A stretch of 64,000 nucleotides of DNA from Anadara kagoshimensis (lineage: Eukaryota; Mollusca; Bivalvia; Arcoida; Arcidae). The stretch is taken from NCBI GenBank assembly GCA_021292105.1, contig CM037865.1:75095152-75159151 (forward strand). Reading direction: 5' to 3'. Below the pieces are notes generated by a model. The model was given only the letters and a program-made list of their open reading frames with translations, was not told where the DNA came from and ran no database searches. The translations under genes and the position numbers were made by a program. Shown in pieces: positions 34,360 through 46,004 of the stretch. The number at the start of each line of letters is the position of its first letter. The stretch's first letter is position 1.

Positions 34360-34560
34360 TCAAAAATTGCAGTCATAGAAAAAATGAATAAAGAAAGTGA
34401 TTTTAGACACCTGGTGACATGTTCAAAGTTGACAGATGTTCAGTACCTTTTTCTTTATCTTTATAAATTGTTTAGCTTATTTGTAATGTCATCCACATTA
34501 TTAGCTAGCAATCATTCCTTTTATGGATAAAAGATGGAGTTGTTGGACATAAACATTTTT

Positions 34561-35736
34561 AGCTTACCTGAGCCATAGGTTTAGATGAGCTTTTGTCATC
34601 TATCTTTCCCTGTTGTGTGTCTTTCACCATCTGTCGTGTATAAACTTTTCACATTTTAATCAACTCCTCCAAAACTACTGGCCCAAATTGGATGCTATTG
34701 CTATAATGATGTCTAGGTAAAGGGCTTACAGATTTGCACAAATAACAAATAAACAAAATCATCTCCTCTTTCATATAAAATAGATGAGTTTAGATATGCT
34801 CAAGTGAGTTGAGTAATGGTGTTTAACATCCCAGTCAAGAATATTCACTTATATCAAGACGTGGCCAGCTGCAGGCGAAGGTGCAGAAATTTTGCCTGTG
34901 CGTTGCGCTGATGGCATTATACAGCAGGGTTCTTTAGCGTGCCAAGCCCACCGTGACACGGGACCTCGTCTATTTTAAGTTCCTATCTGAAAGAACTGTG
35001 ACTTTCATTTCGTAATGCCGAGTGCTTGGCGAAAGAACAATCACTACCCACTTTCAAGTCTTGGGTCAGACCCGGCCGGTGTTCAAACCCACAACCTCCC
35101 ACTTACAGAGCAAGCACTCTACCACTTAGCTACCGCAGTGGTTAGAATGCTCATGTGAGTTATTGTAATCAGTCTGTCATGCAATGTCAGTCGTCTGTCA
35201 AGTTTTCATTGTTAACACTCTAGTTTTTAGTTCAATCTTCATCAAACTTGTCCAGAATGATCTTCATGACAAAAGCTAGGTCAGGTACATATATGGGATC
35301 AATAAGTAGGTCACTAAGTCAAATCATAGAAAAACTTTGTGAACACTCTAGAGTCTATATTTTGTCCAATCTTCATATAACTTGTCCAGAATGATCTTTT
35401 GACAGTAGTCAGGTCAAGTTTGTATATGGGTCATGTTGAGCCAATAAGTAGACCACTAGGTCAAATCATAGAAGAACCTTGTCAACCCTCAACACCACAT
35501 TTTTCATCCAATCTTCATTAATTTGCTCAGAATGATCTTCATGACCAAATCTATGTCACGTGTGTATATGGGTCATGTTGGGCCAATAAGTAGATCATTG
35601 GTCAAATATAGAAAACCTTGTAACTCTAAAGAATCCATTTTTATTGAGGAACTCTCCATACATTACATAATTGGAAAAATATGCAGAATTCAATTTATTT
35701 TCAGGTGAGCAGCCTGAGTCTCATGACCCTCTTGTT
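34561..35736 (+). mobile_element. Tandem-core element 11, split by a SINE
   Basis: AGCTTACCTGAGCCATAGG start, TCAACTCCTCCAAAACTACT block, and an end AGGTGAGCAGCCTGAGTC-TCATGACCCTCTTGTT. The interior holds four ~110-120 bp repeats with CAATCTTCAT and TCCAGAATGATCTT, a core unlike the ~145 bp one. A minus-strand SINE is inserted at 34809-35146. Confidence 0.7.
34809..35146 (-). mobile_element. tRNA-derived SINE, minus strand
   Basis: The reverse complement has B box GGGTTTGAACACCGG, the body CACGCTAAAGAACCCTGCTG and GACTGGGATGTTAAACACC, and an ACTCA tail. Flanks ATGCTCAAGTGAG (34796-34808) and ATGCTCATGTGAG (35147-35159) form a 13 bp target duplication with one mismatch. Same family as the copy at 15149. 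Confidence 0.88.
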
Positions 35737-35936
35737 TAATTTTGTACTTTTTATAAATATACTGCAGCTAGACCTTAGATGTTTTAGATGGAGCGTTATA
35801 ATTAATTTGCAAAATCCTTGCCTATTGCCCTACTGCTGAAATTTGGATATAAATTCATGTAATTGGCCGTTGAACTACTGCAGGAGATATGTACAGCCCT
35901 AAGTTGACTGTTGAGGTCCTTTGGGCTCTTGTTCAA
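35737..35936 (+). mobile_element. Solo 3' end of a tandem-core element
   Basis: TTTATAAATATACTGCAGCT, ACCTTAGATGTTTTAGATGG, GCAGGAGATATGTACAGCCC and a decayed end GTCCTTTGGGCTCTTGTTC match the terminal ~200 bp of element 1. Confidence 0.6.
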
Positions 35937-35972
35937 TTTGAAGTGAAAATGAAAATTTTATGGCATTATATA

Positions 35973-36081
35973 GACAGGGTGCCAGTACATATTGTCACCT
36001 CGAGGAAGCATTGTTTGCTGAGGCGATAGCCGAGGCTGATAATGCTTTTCGAGAGGTGACAATATGTACTGGCACCCTGTC
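35973..36081. repeat. Fold-back repeat, ~33 bp arms
   Basis: GACAGGGTGCCAGTACATAT and the following TGTCACCTC are complementary to GAGGTGACAATATGTACTGGCACCCTGTC at 36053-36081. The arm is extended imperfectly by AAGCATT/AATGCTT. It could form a cruciform or a hairpin in RNA and is probably a MITE-type terminus. Confidence 0.8.
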
Positions 36082-36091
36082 AGAAATGTAA

Positions 36092-36594
36092 TATTTATTT
36101 TATTACACCGAATGTTTGTTTTATTTTACCAATACATGATGTGCATCCTTTGTCTTTAGTAATGCCCATACCAATTTTCATCCAATTTATCGACCGGGAA
36201 TGCCTCAAATCCACAGTCATTTGAGCCAAGAAATTTAAGAAACATATCCACGGTCCGCTTAATGATCCGTTTAGTTGATGCAGAGTCTTTGGACTCTAAC
36301 AAATTGCCAAGAAAGTCATTGTCAACCTCGACAAACATCATCCATTGTTACAGACGAATGTAAACAATATCAATAACAATGAGACGCTTGCCGTAGACAC
36401 AACTGAAAACATGTTTTGTTCAAAGCGCTGATGTGATCCAGTGAAGGGAGGCGACTCGAACAAACGTACTGTCACATAGTCACGCGCATCGCTATGTGAC
36501 ATTATAAATTTTATGTGACAGTAAAAATTGTTACATAGCTCTTATCCAATGAAATTGCTAGATTTTTACATAAGGTGTAATAATATAAAATAAG
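36092..36594 (-). mobile_element. Short inverted-repeat element with 61-codon ORF fragment
   Basis: TATTTTATTACACCG on the left pairs with GGTGTAATAATATAAAATA on the right. Inside, a minus-strand frame at 36156-36341 begins MMFVEVDNDFLGNLLESKDS and includes STKRIIKRTVDMFLKFLG. This is weakly like the N-terminal region of phage-integrase-like (Crypton/DUF3504) proteins. It is short and alone, so at most a fragment. Several TATGTGACA motifs follow. Confidence 0.4.
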
Positions 36595-36792
36595 ATGTTG
36601 AGCTGAGACTGATAATGTACATTAGGTCACTTCCTAATAAAATGATGCCACTAGCAACAAAATTTTAATTTTTGTTAAATGTAGTGAAAATCTCTGAAAA
36701 ATGGGGTTTGAGTAATGATGAATATAGTTATAGATTAGCATTAATCTTTGATATCTTTTAAACAGCTATTATATTATTTGTTTTATTGTTAG

Positions 36793-36933
36793 GAAAGTAG
36801 ACGTTCAGTGAATGACTTGGTAGGAAAAAATGATGCAGGAACTAAGGTTATCATCCGAAAAGATCAAATTCCCAGTGATATAGACAGTGACACAGACAGG
36901 GATATGAAAGTAGGAGATTATGTTGTAGTACAG
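36793..36933 (+). CDS. CDK5RAP1: CDK5RAP1 exon 6 of window: TRAM region
   Basis: The exon is 141 bp, 47 codons in phase 0. It encodes ESRRSVNDLVGKNDAGTKVI, then IRKDQIPSD and a Asp-rich stretch ending MKVGDYVVVQ. The S(R/K)RS...L.GKND...KVI pattern and the closing GDYVVVQ strand match the C-terminal TRAM domain, which contacts tRNA. The acceptor is TTGTTAG and the donor GTAATT. Open reading continues past the donor only by chance into a CT/AC-rich stretch. Confidence 0.93.
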
Positions 36934-37014
36934 GTAATTATGTCAGTCTCTCTCTCTATCTATCTCTCTCTCTCTCTATCTCACACACACACAAAAGGTA
37001 GGATTAAATGGATG

Positions 37015-37135
37015 AATTAGGTTTTATGCCCCAGTCAAGAATTTATATATCTTATATTGAGACATCACCATCTATAGGTTAAGTAGCAGAAATGTTTACC
37101 TTTGCCGAGTGCTAATGGCAATGTGCAGGGAGAGT
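37015..37135 (-). mobile_element. Degenerate SINE, tail-side half
   Basis: Text such as CCCAGTCAAGAATTTATATA, AGTAGCAGAAATGTTTACC and GCTAATGGCAATGTGCAGGG aligns in order with the minus-strand SINE at 34809 (CCCAGTCAAGAATATTCAC, GTGCAGAAATTTTGCCTG, GATGGCATTATACAGCAGGG). The SINE text continues straight into the 47 bp array. Confidence 0.7.
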
Positions 37136-39657
37136 TCTTTAACATGACATGCCTGCTGTGACACAGAACATGCAGGGAGAGTTCTCTAACTTGACATGCC
37201 TGCTGTGACACAGAACATGCAGGGAGAGTTCTTTAACTTGACATGCCTGCTGTGACACAGAACATGCAGGGACAGTTCTTTAACATGACAAGCCTGCTGT
37301 GACACAGAACATGCAGGGAGAGTTCTCTAACATGACATGCCTGCTGTGACACAGAACATGCAGGGAGAGTTCTCTAACATGACATGCCTGCTGTGACACA
37401 GAACATGCAGGGAGAGTTCTTTAACATGACATGCCTGCTGTGACACAGAACATGCAGGGAGAGTTCTTTAACTTGACATGCCTGCTGTGACACAGAACAT
37501 GCAGGGAGAGTTCTTTAACATGACATGCCTGCTGTGACACAGAACATGCAGGGAGAGTTCTTTAACATGACATGCCTGCTGTGACACAGAACATGCAGGG
37601 AGAGTTCTTTAACTTGACATGCCTGCTGTGACACAGAACATGCAGGAAGAGTTCTTAAACATGACATGCCTGCTGTGACACAGAACATGCAGGGAGAGTT
37701 CTCTAACATGACATGCCTGCTGTGACACAGAACATGCAGGGAGAGTTCTTTAACATGACATGCCTGCTGTGACACAGAACATGAAGGGAGAGTTCTTTAA
37801 CTTGACATGCCTGCTGTGACACAGAACATGCAGGGAGAGTTCTCTAACATGACATGCCTGCTGTGACACAGAACATGCAGGGAGAGTTTTTAACATGACA
37901 TGCCTGCTGTGACACAGAACATGCAGGAAGAGTTTTTTAACATGACATGCCTGCTGTGACACAGAACATGCAGGGAGAGTTCTCTAACATGACATGCCTG
38001 CTGTGACACAGAACATGCAGGGAGAGTTCTGTAACATGACATGCCTGCTGTGACACAGAACATGCAGGGAGAGTTCTTTAACATGACATGCCTGCTGTGA
38101 CACAGAACATGCAGGGAGAGTTCTTTAACATGACATGCCTGCTGTGACACAGAACATGCAGGGAGAGTTCTTTAACATGACATGCCTGCTGTGACACAGA
38201 ACATGCAGGGAGATTTCTTTAACATGACATGCCTGCTGTGACACAGAACATGCAGGGAGAGTTCTCTAACATGACATGCCTGCTGTGACACAGAACATGC
38301 AGGGAGAGTTCTTTAACTTGACATGCCTGCTGTGACACAGAACATGCAGGGAGAGTTCTTTAACTTGACATGCCTGCTGTGACACAGAACATGCAGGGAG
38401 AGTTCTTTAACATGACATGCCTGCTGTGACACAGAACATGAAGGGAGAGTTCTTTAACTTGACATGCCTGCTGTGACACAGAACATGCAGGGAGAGTTCT
38501 TTAACTTGACATGCCTGCTGTGACACAGAACATGCAGGGAGAGTTCTTTAACATGACATGCCTGCTGTGACACAGAACATGAAGGGAAAGTTCTTTAACT
38601 TGACATGCCTGCTGTGACACAGAACATGCAGGGAGAGTTCTCTAACATGACATGCCTGCTGTGACACAGAACATGCAGGGAGAGTTCTTTAACTTGACAT
38701 GCCTGCTGTGACACAGAACATGCAGGGAGAGTTCTTTAACATGACATGCCTGTTGTGACACAGAACATGCAGGGAGAGTTCTTTAACTTGATATGCCTGC
38801 TGTGACACAGAACATGCAGTGAGAGTTCTTTAACATGACATGCCTGCTGTGACACAGAACATGCAGGGAGAGGTCTTTAACATGACATGCCTGCTGTGAC
38901 ACAGAACATGCAGGGAGAGTTCTTTAACATGACATGCCTGCTGTGACACAGAACATGCAGGGAGAGTTTTTTAACATGACATGCCTGCTGTGACACAGAA
39001 CATGCAGGGAGAGTTCTCTAACATGACATGCCTGCTGTGACACAGAACATGCAGGGAAAGTTCTCTAACATGACATGCCTGCTGTGACACAGAACATGCA
39101 GGGAGAGTTCTCTAACATGACATGCCTGCTGTGACACAGAACATGCAGGGAGAGTTCTCTAACATGACATGCCTGCTGTGACACAGAACATGCAGGGAGA
39201 TTTCTTTAACATGACATGCCTGCTGTGACACAGAACATGCAGGGAGAGTTCTTTAACATGACATGCCTGCTGTGACACAGAACATGCAGGGAGAGTTCTC
39301 TAACATGGCATGCCTGCTGTGACAGAACATGCAGGGAGAGTTCTTTAACTTGACATGCCTGCTGTGACATAGAATATGCAGGGAGAGTTCTCTAACATGA
39401 CATGCCTGCTGTGACACAGAACATGCAGGGAGAGTTCTTTAACATGACATGCCTGCTGTGACACAGAACATGCAGGGAGAGTTCTCTAACATGACATGCC
39501 TGCTGTGACAGAACATGCAGGGAGAGTTCTTTAACTTGACATGCCTGCTGTGACACAGAACATGCAGGGAGAGTTCTCTAACATGACATGCCTGCTGTGA
39601 CACAGAACATGCAGGGAGAGTTCTTTAACATGACATGCCTGCTGTGACACAGAACAT
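37136..39657. repeat. 47 bp minisatellite, about 54 copies, inside a SINE
   Basis: The unit is CAGGGAGAGTTCTTTAACAT, GACATGCCTGCTGTGACACA, GAACATG. Variants include AACTTGACATG, TTCTCTAAC and a 2 bp deletion (GTGACAGAACATG). It corresponds to the SINE segment CAGGGTTCTTTAGCGTGCCA-AGCCCACCGTGACACGGGAC. Because 47 is not a multiple of 3 and the unit lacks stops on the minus strand, long spurious frames (MSQQACHV...) appear. It lies in the intron between CDK5RAP1 exons 6 and 7 and should be a highly variable locus. Confidence 0.95.
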
Positions 39658-39780
39658 TGTTTTATGATCTTTTCCTAAGGACCTGGTGACTTTTATTTTT
39701 AAATGCCTAGTGCGCATTGAAAAATCAGTGTCTACCCATTTTTATGAACAGAGAAGTAACATCCCTTGAAGTATTGAAGG
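39658..39780 (-). mobile_element. Degenerate SINE, head-side half
   Basis: GGTGACTTTTATTTTTAAATG, CCTAGTGCGCATTGAAAAATC and GTGTCTACCCATTTTTATG align with the intact SINE's CTGTGACTTTCATTTCGTAA, GTGCTTGGCGAAAGAACAAT, CACTACCCACTTTCAAG. It resumes the SINE exactly where the array began. Another decayed SINE tail may lie at about 39850-39950 (TGTTTAACGTCCAG, GGTTTTTTAGCGTGC). Confidence 0.68.
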
Positions 39781-40374
39781 CTTGAAAAGTCTGAGAATGA
39801 TTTGCCAAAGAGCTTCTCTGACTTTTATTTGTACGGCAAGTAAATAGTTTGTTAGATGTTTAACGTCCAGATGTAATAAAAGTGAATTATATAAAATGCA
39901 AAGAGGGTTTTTTAGCGTGCAAGTGGTAAGAGAGGTCCTGGTTGGTAAAATCGAATGTTATTTTATATATTTCTATTGCAAATGTTTAACCAAACAGTGC
40001 AATAATATTTCATATTTAGTATATACTGACCTGGTTCATTGATATTTTTATCACATGATACACGAAATATTCTAAAACGTCTCCCACTGTCATTAGGTAA
40101 AATTCTGATCATAGTTGAATTAGGTGTAATTCAAAGATAAATTCATAAAAGAAGGCAATACAGGTATTGTTTTATTTTTATTTTTAAAAAGTTTAATGAC
40201 AAAGCGTTATAGTAGAGATGAGTCCTGTAGAATGCCTGTATATTGATAAAGTAGTTCATCTGCATTATCAATGTGTTTGGGGTATATTATGTCCGTATTT
40301 GCACACAGTGCTCCAGCTCAGCTGTTTTCACATTGCATAGCACATGTCCTCTTAGTACTGTGTTGTCCCTTTTT
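39781..40374. other. Intron sequence, nothing further recognised
   Basis: AT-rich DNA. Apart from the possible SINE tail at 39850-39950, nothing is seen. Confidence 0.4.
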
Positions 40375-42557
40375 AGCTCACCTGACCAAAGGTCATGTGA
40401 GCTTATGGTATGGTGCGGCGTGTGTATGTGAGTGTGTGCGTGCGTGCGTGTGTGCTTGCGTTGTTAACACACATTTTCGACTTCTCCTCTGAAAGTACTT
40501 GGCAGATTTCAACGAGACTTGGTCAGAAGCATGTCTGGGTTGGTGCAATTTAGATTTGTTCATGGTGTTGCCATGGCTACCAAAACTAGGTCACAGTGAC
40601 CTAGGGGTGCAAAAATCTTGAAAAATCTTCTTCTCTGAAACCGATGATGGGAGAAAAAATCTGATGTGATATTTGGCTTCTCTAGGGTCTTAAGCCTGTA
40701 GTTTGTTCATTTCATGAAATTCGGTTGAAAAATGGGTTACTCGTTTTTGCGTTTAATTTTGAAAAAATTGTAAAATAGCTTCAAATTGTTATAACTTGAC
40801 TACTTGACCAGATAATGACATGGGGTTTTCAGTTTTGACATCTTCTTGTTAGTATCTTCAAAATGAGGTCAAGGTCAATTGTCAAGGTCGTGACCTAATT
40901 TTTTTTACCTCTGATTATAATTATTATCTCGAAAACTATAAACTTTTTGTATAGTCATGTATATTAGAATGTTGTAGGTATTGATACAACGATCATTTTG
41001 ATGTATAGAAAAAGGTCATGGGTTCAAAGGTCAAGGTCACAGATGCGAAACAATACAGAAATGGTTAATTATCTCGAAAACTATAAACTTTTTGTATAGG
41101 CATTTATATTAGTATGTTGTAGATATTGATATAACGATCATTTTGATGTATAGAAAAAGGTCATGGGTTCAAAGGTCAAGGTCACAGATGCGAAACAATA
41201 CCCAAATGGTTAATAATCTCGAAAACTATCAACTTTTTGTATAGGCATGTATATTAGAATGTTGTAGGTATTGATACAACGATCTTTTTGATGTATAGAA
41301 AAAGGTCATGGGTTCAAAGGTCAAGGTCACAGATGCGAAACAACTAACCAAAATGGTTAATTATCTCGAAAACTATAAACTTTTTGTAAAGGCATTTATA
41401 TTAGAATGTTGTAGGTATTGATACAACGATCTTTTTGATGTATAGAGAAAGGTCATGGGTTCAAAGGTCAAGGTCACAGATGCGAAACAATACCAAAATG
41501 GTTAATTATCTCGAAAACTATAAACTTTTTGTATAGGCATTTATATTAGAATGTTGTAGGTATTGATACAACAATCATTTTGATGTATAAAAAAAGGTCA
41601 TGGGTTCAAAGGTCAAGGTCACAGATGCGAAACAACACCGAAATGGTTAATTATCTCGAAAACTATAAACTTTTTGTATAGGCATGTATATTAGAATGTT
41701 GTAGGTATTGATACAACAATCATTTTGATGTATAGAAAAAGGTCATGGGTTCAAAGGTCAAGGTCACAGATGCGAAACAACACCGAAATGGTTAATTATC
41801 TCGAAAACTATAAACTTTTTGTATAGGCATGTATTTAGAATGTTGTAGGTATTGATCCGACGATCATTTTGATGTATAGTAAAAGGTCATGGGTTCAAAG
41901 GTCAAGGTCACAGATGCGAATCAATACTGAAATGGTTAATTATCTCAAAAACTATAAACTTTTTGTATAGGCATGTATATTAGAATGTTGTAAGTATTGA
42001 TACGACGATCATTTTGATGTATAGTGAACGGTCATGGGTTCAAAGGTCAAGGTCACAGATGCAAATCAATACTGAAATGGTTAATTATCTCGAAAACTAT
42101 AAACTTTTTGTATAGACATGTATATTAGAATGTTGTAGGTATTGATACAACGATTATTTTGATGTATAGAAAAAGGTCATGGGTTCAAAGGTCAAGGTCA
42201 TTGATGCGAAAACAATACCGAAATGGTTAATTATCTCGAAAACTATTAAATTTTTGTATAAGGATGTATATTAGAATGTTGTAGGTATCGATACAACAAT
42301 CATTTCGATGTATAGAAAAAGGTCATGGGTTTAAAGGTCAAGGTCACAGATGTAAAACAATACTGAAATGGTTAATTATCTTGAAAATTATAAACGTTTT
42401 GTATAGGCGTGTATATTAGAATGTTGTAGGTATTGATACAATGATCATTTTGATGTAAAGAAAAAAGTCATTGGGATTTAGTATTTACGTTTACTTTAAA
42501 TCTATCAGCTAGCCATTAGTTATCAGGTGAGCGTATAAGGCCCATGGGCCTCTTGTT
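40375..42557 (+). mobile_element. Tandem-core element 12, long
   Basis: AGCTCACCTGACCAAAGGTC hairpin start, GTGTGCGTGCGTGCGTGTG tract, GTTGCCATGGCTACC block, about ten ~146 bp units and AGGTGAGCGTATAAGG-CCCATGGGCCTCTTGTT end. Very similar to element 4, so the two are recent copies of the same subfamily. Confidence 0.82.
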
Positions 42558-43268
42558 AAATGATTATGACAACATGCCCTTTTTATAATCAGTTTATAAA
42601 TGCTAAAATGGCATGCTTTATTCTTGGATCTCTGAAACATAATTTATTACAGTCACATTTCTCGTGATAGTCTCGGAGGACAGATAATTTTATTATCAAA
42701 ATTCATTTAAATCAAAAACAAACATACTAATCAAAAACAAACATACTTATCCATTTCCGAGTCACAATCCAGAAGCAAAGTAAAAACTTTGGAACTGACA
42801 AGTTAGGTTAGACACGTGAACTTCCACCAGGGAAGTGAGGCCGGGTGCTCCGGAAGGGTAAGCACCTCCTGTATAATCTATTTCCAAATCACAATCCAGA
42901 AGTAAAAACTTTGGAATACTATTTCTAGTTGTTTTGGTGTTTGAATTAACAAAATAAATATACAAGAAAGAAAAAAATCAAAATCCTAATGAATGAACGG
43001 GAAAAAAGAGAACTTTTCTATTTTAAAACTTTTTCTAAATTCTGCATCAGATGGTATCTATAGTGAATATTCAATTAAAAGTATTGTCAGGAGTTTAATT
43101 TATGGTTTTTCTAATCCTTAATCTGTTTTCCTGAAGCCATATGTCTGACATGGTAAAATTAAAATGTAAAAAAATAATTTTGCTGGTTTATTTTACATTT
43201 TAAACATAACCCTTTCCCCATGGGTATAGGCATTGCACTTTTACAGCATTTTGGAAAAGTGCCCTTTT
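42558..43268 (-). mobile_element. Penelope-like element end fragment in spacer
   Basis: At about 42711-42912, minus-strand text matches the right terminus of the Penelope-like element: CAGGAGGTGCTTACCCTTCC, GGAGCACCCGGCCTCACTTC, CCTGGTGGAAGTTCACGTGT. The 3' part (AAAACAAACATACT, GAGTCACAATCCAGAAG) is internally duplicated. Outside this nothing is seen. Confidence 0.68.
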
Positions 43269-43800
43269 AGGTCACCTGAGCAATTAGCACAAGGTGACCT
43301 ATAATGGTCCTTGTTTGTCTGTTGTTGTGCTGTGTGCATCATGAACAATTTTAAATCATTTTCAACTTTTCTTCCGAACCAGTAAACAAGTGATAGTGAA
43401 AGTGAATATAGATGTTCCTTGGACAAAGTCCTTTAAAGTTTGGAAAATGGGTTGACCTTGACCTACATTCACAGTGACCTAAAGCAACAAAACCGTTTAA
43501 CATCTTTTTTTCATGAATCAAAAGGGCTATGAGCTTATGACTTCATGTATAGCAGTAGGACAAAAAGCTCTTCCAAGTTTGCCAACTACTTGTAAAGAAA
43601 AAGTCTGTTCATAAAATATTTTGACATAACTAGCATAAAGATAATTTTCAGTATTATCATAATGGCTTTAATTGCTGTAATATTTAATATTCATAGCCAA
43701 ATATCACATCAGATTTTTTCTCCAATAGCTTGTTTCTAAGAAGATTTTTTAAGATTTTTGCACCCTTAGGTGACCTAGCTTCTTTAAATAGCAGTAAAAT
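43269..43800 (+). mobile_element. Tandem-core-like 5' section (AGGTCACCTGAGC variant)
   Basis: AGGTCACCTGAGCAATTAGC paired with CAAGGTGACCT gives a terminal hairpin like that of the other elements. The interior has short GGTTGACCTTGACC and ACAGTGACCTAAAG motifs but no core array and no clear end. It lies about 200 bp before the last CDK5RAP1 exon. Confidence 0.5.
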
Positions 43801-44013
43801 GTGATCCCAATTGCTCTTAATTCATGTTTTTTGAACCTGTATACAATTGGTCACTTTTACTAGTTCCCTTATTGGTCTTTTGGACAGGTTTAGACTGTAC
43901 ACTAATAAGTACATGTGTTTTTTTAGGTTTCAGTTATACACATTTTTCAGTAATTTTAAACATTTTATTCATCTATACACTATTTTTTCTTTATTCTATT
44001 TTTTATATTACAG

Positions 44014-44130
44014 ATAACATCATGTACATCACAAGTATTAAAAGGAGTTCCATTATACCACACAACATTACAAGATTTCTACTATAATAAAAAAAACAGA
44101 AGGTTTAACCTTCTTGCTCATGGCTGTTGA
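44014..44130 (+). CDS. CDK5RAP1: CDK5RAP1 terminal exon and stop codon
   Basis: The exon is 38 codons plus TGA. It begins after TTATATTACAG with ITSCTSQVLKGVPLYHTTLQ and ends FNLLAHGC. ITSxTSQxLKGxPLxxTTL is the last strand of the TRAM domain in CDK5RAP1 proteins; the tail after it is not conserved. Frame and phase agree with exon 6. An AATAAA at about 44535 could serve as the polyadenylation signal, giving a 3' UTR of roughly 400 bp. Confidence 0.9.
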   Translation: MTSCTSQVLKGVPLYHTTLQDFYYNKKNRRFNLLAHGC

Positions 44131-44558
44131 GTAATAGACACTAAAAAGACTCCATGATTGATTATAAATAGGGATATTTGTTTATAGAACTGTCATCATT
44201 TTTTGTTTTGAGAGTTGGTTAGAAATGAAGGTAGATCAATGCATAAAGAAAATATAGGAGGACTGCAAAATGCTATTGTGATAAGAACGGTTGCAAATAC
44301 ATAAATACATGGGATGAGTCTATACCACATAAACCGTTAATAATCAGGCATTGTGTTTGTATATAATCATATCTCTGTAGAAACAACCCTGATATTTAAA
44401 TAGACTAACTTTATACATTATCATCAGATAATGGACATCCTATAGATGGAGTGGCATTTTATTATCAATAATATAGTTTTTGTACAGTATAAGTATAATT
44501 TTTATAATGTGACAAAGGTATTGTATTATTCAAAAATAAAGTGACTTTATTGACCTTT
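44131..44558 (+). other. CDK5RAP1: Probable CDK5RAP1 3' UTR
   Basis: This is AT-rich single-copy-looking sequence after the TGA, with no ORF. AAAAATAAAGTG near 44532-44543 contains an AATAAA that would place the mRNA end just before the 51 bp minisatellite. The position is inferred from the hexamer only. Confidence 0.5.
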
Positions 44559-45305
44559 GAAATCTGTGTAAAAGAGACAGGTTAAGTTGGTAACACTCAG
44601 TTGATCATTTAAATCTGTATGAATCAGGCAGGTTAAGTTGGTAACACTCAGTTGATCATTTAAAGCTGTGTGAAACAGACAGGTTAAGTTGGTTACACTC
44701 AGTTGATCATTTAAATCTATGAATCAGGCAGGTTAAGTTGGTTACACTCAGTTGATCATTTAAATCTGTGTGGCACAGACAGATTAAGTTGGTTACACTC
44801 AGTTGATCATTTAAATCTGTGTGAAACAGACAGGTTAAGTTGGTTACACTCGGCCATTTAAATGTGTGAAACAGGCAGGTTAAGTTGGTTACACTAAGTT
44901 GATCATTTAAATTTGTGTGAAACAGACAGGTTAAGTTGGTTACACTTAGTTGATCATTTAAATCTGTATGAATCAGGCAGGTTAAGTTGGTTACACTCAG
45001 TTGATCATTTAAATCTGTATGAATCAGGCAGGTTAAGTTGGTTATACTCAGTTGATCATTTAAGCTGTGTGAAACAGACAGGTTAAGTTGGTTACACTCA
45101 GTTGATCATTTAAATCTGTGTGAAACAGACAGGTTAAATTGGTTACACTCAGTTGATCATTTAAATCTTGTGAAACAGGTTAAATTAGTTACACTAAGTT
45201 GATCATTTAAATATGTGTGAAACAGACAGGTTAAGTGGTTACACTCAGTTGATCATTTTAATCTGTTAAACAGACATGTTAAGTTGGTTACACTCAGTTG
45301 ATCAT
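44559..45305. repeat. 51 bp minisatellite, block 1 (~15 copies)
   Basis: The unit is GTGAAACAGACAGGTTAAGT, TGGTTACACTCAGTTGATCA, TTTAAATCTGT. The array begins at the presumed gene end and is interrupted twice; blocks 2 and 3 are at 46005-46485 and 49733-50555. Confidence 0.93.
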
Positions 45306-46004
45306 TTATCAAAAGACGCGTGTTAAATACACATCAAACCACCTATAAAGGAGAGGGGTAACACGCTAGCTACAGTTTGACCTTTTTAATTACTAAAAAC
45401 GACACAAATAGCTATAATTTTTAGGATTTGGATTTATTATTATAAAGTTTGGCGATAACTGGCCACGGCTGTACAATAGAGGAGCCAAGACTCCAATTGA
45501 GTCTGTAATAGGCATCCTTAAAAACAATTATATAACAAGTAAATGATTATTAAAAGAATGAAAAAGATGGACCCTGGTAACAGATGTTTGCCATTTACTT
45601 AGCATGATAACATTTCCATATTATGTATATTTATGAAAAACAGGTTTATTCTATATAATTGTGAGAGCAAAATTTGCCAACCATTGCCACACCTTGTATC
45701 CGCCGCAACAAAATGTTGTCTGGGTGGTTAGGCAGTTAATCTGAAAATATAAATTGTAAAACAACAGCAGTACATGTTCTTTAACAAAACATAGCTATAT
45801 GAGGTGGATGGGTGAAAATTTTCAAGAAACTGACACGTTCCAAAGAAAAACCACGTGTTTTATACACCGTGAAAAAGAGTTCTGTTAAAGGGACATAATA
45901 ACACTAAGTATGCGTTCGATGTACAAATATGAAATTCTTAAGAAAAAAGTGCACACTTAACTTTGATAAATTGATTTAATGTTAAAGCATTAAATCTTAT
46001 TAAT
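45306..46004. mobile_element. ~700 bp insertion in the 51 bp minisatellite
   Basis: Unique sequence interrupts the array between GATCATTTA and TTAATTATGTGAAACA. No ORF or clear inverted ends were recognised. It may be a mobile element or the original single-copy flank trapped by array growth. Confidence 0.45.

Larger units (their letters stand above)
13968..44130 (+). other. CDK5RAP1: CDK5RAP1 gene, 3' portion (seven coding exons)
   Basis: This is a split gene for the mitochondrial tRNA methylthiotransferase of the MiaB/CDK5RAP1 family, which adds a methylthio group to N6-isopentenyladenosine at position 37 of mitochondrial tRNAs. The exons give, in order, the radical-SAM CDNMCTYC motif, the rest of the SAM barrel, the [17 protein letters not shown] block, the SMRE/KTRAHHRLKD block and a C-terminal TRAM-like region. 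All visible introns are GT-AG and exon phases match across junctions. Intron lengths are about 8.7, 3.5, 4.1, 2.5, 3.2 and 7.1 kb, all repeat-filled. The upstream UPF0004 exons were searched for by eye and not found in 1-13967. Exons 4 and 5 each have a frame disruption: either assembly indels or a decaying copy. Family identity is very secure; functionality is open. Confidence 0.95.

Noticed and set aside
37515-38150. Minus-strand frames with repeats of SQQACHVKELSLHVLC
   Set aside because: They are products of the 47 bp minisatellite, which has no stop in any minus frame.
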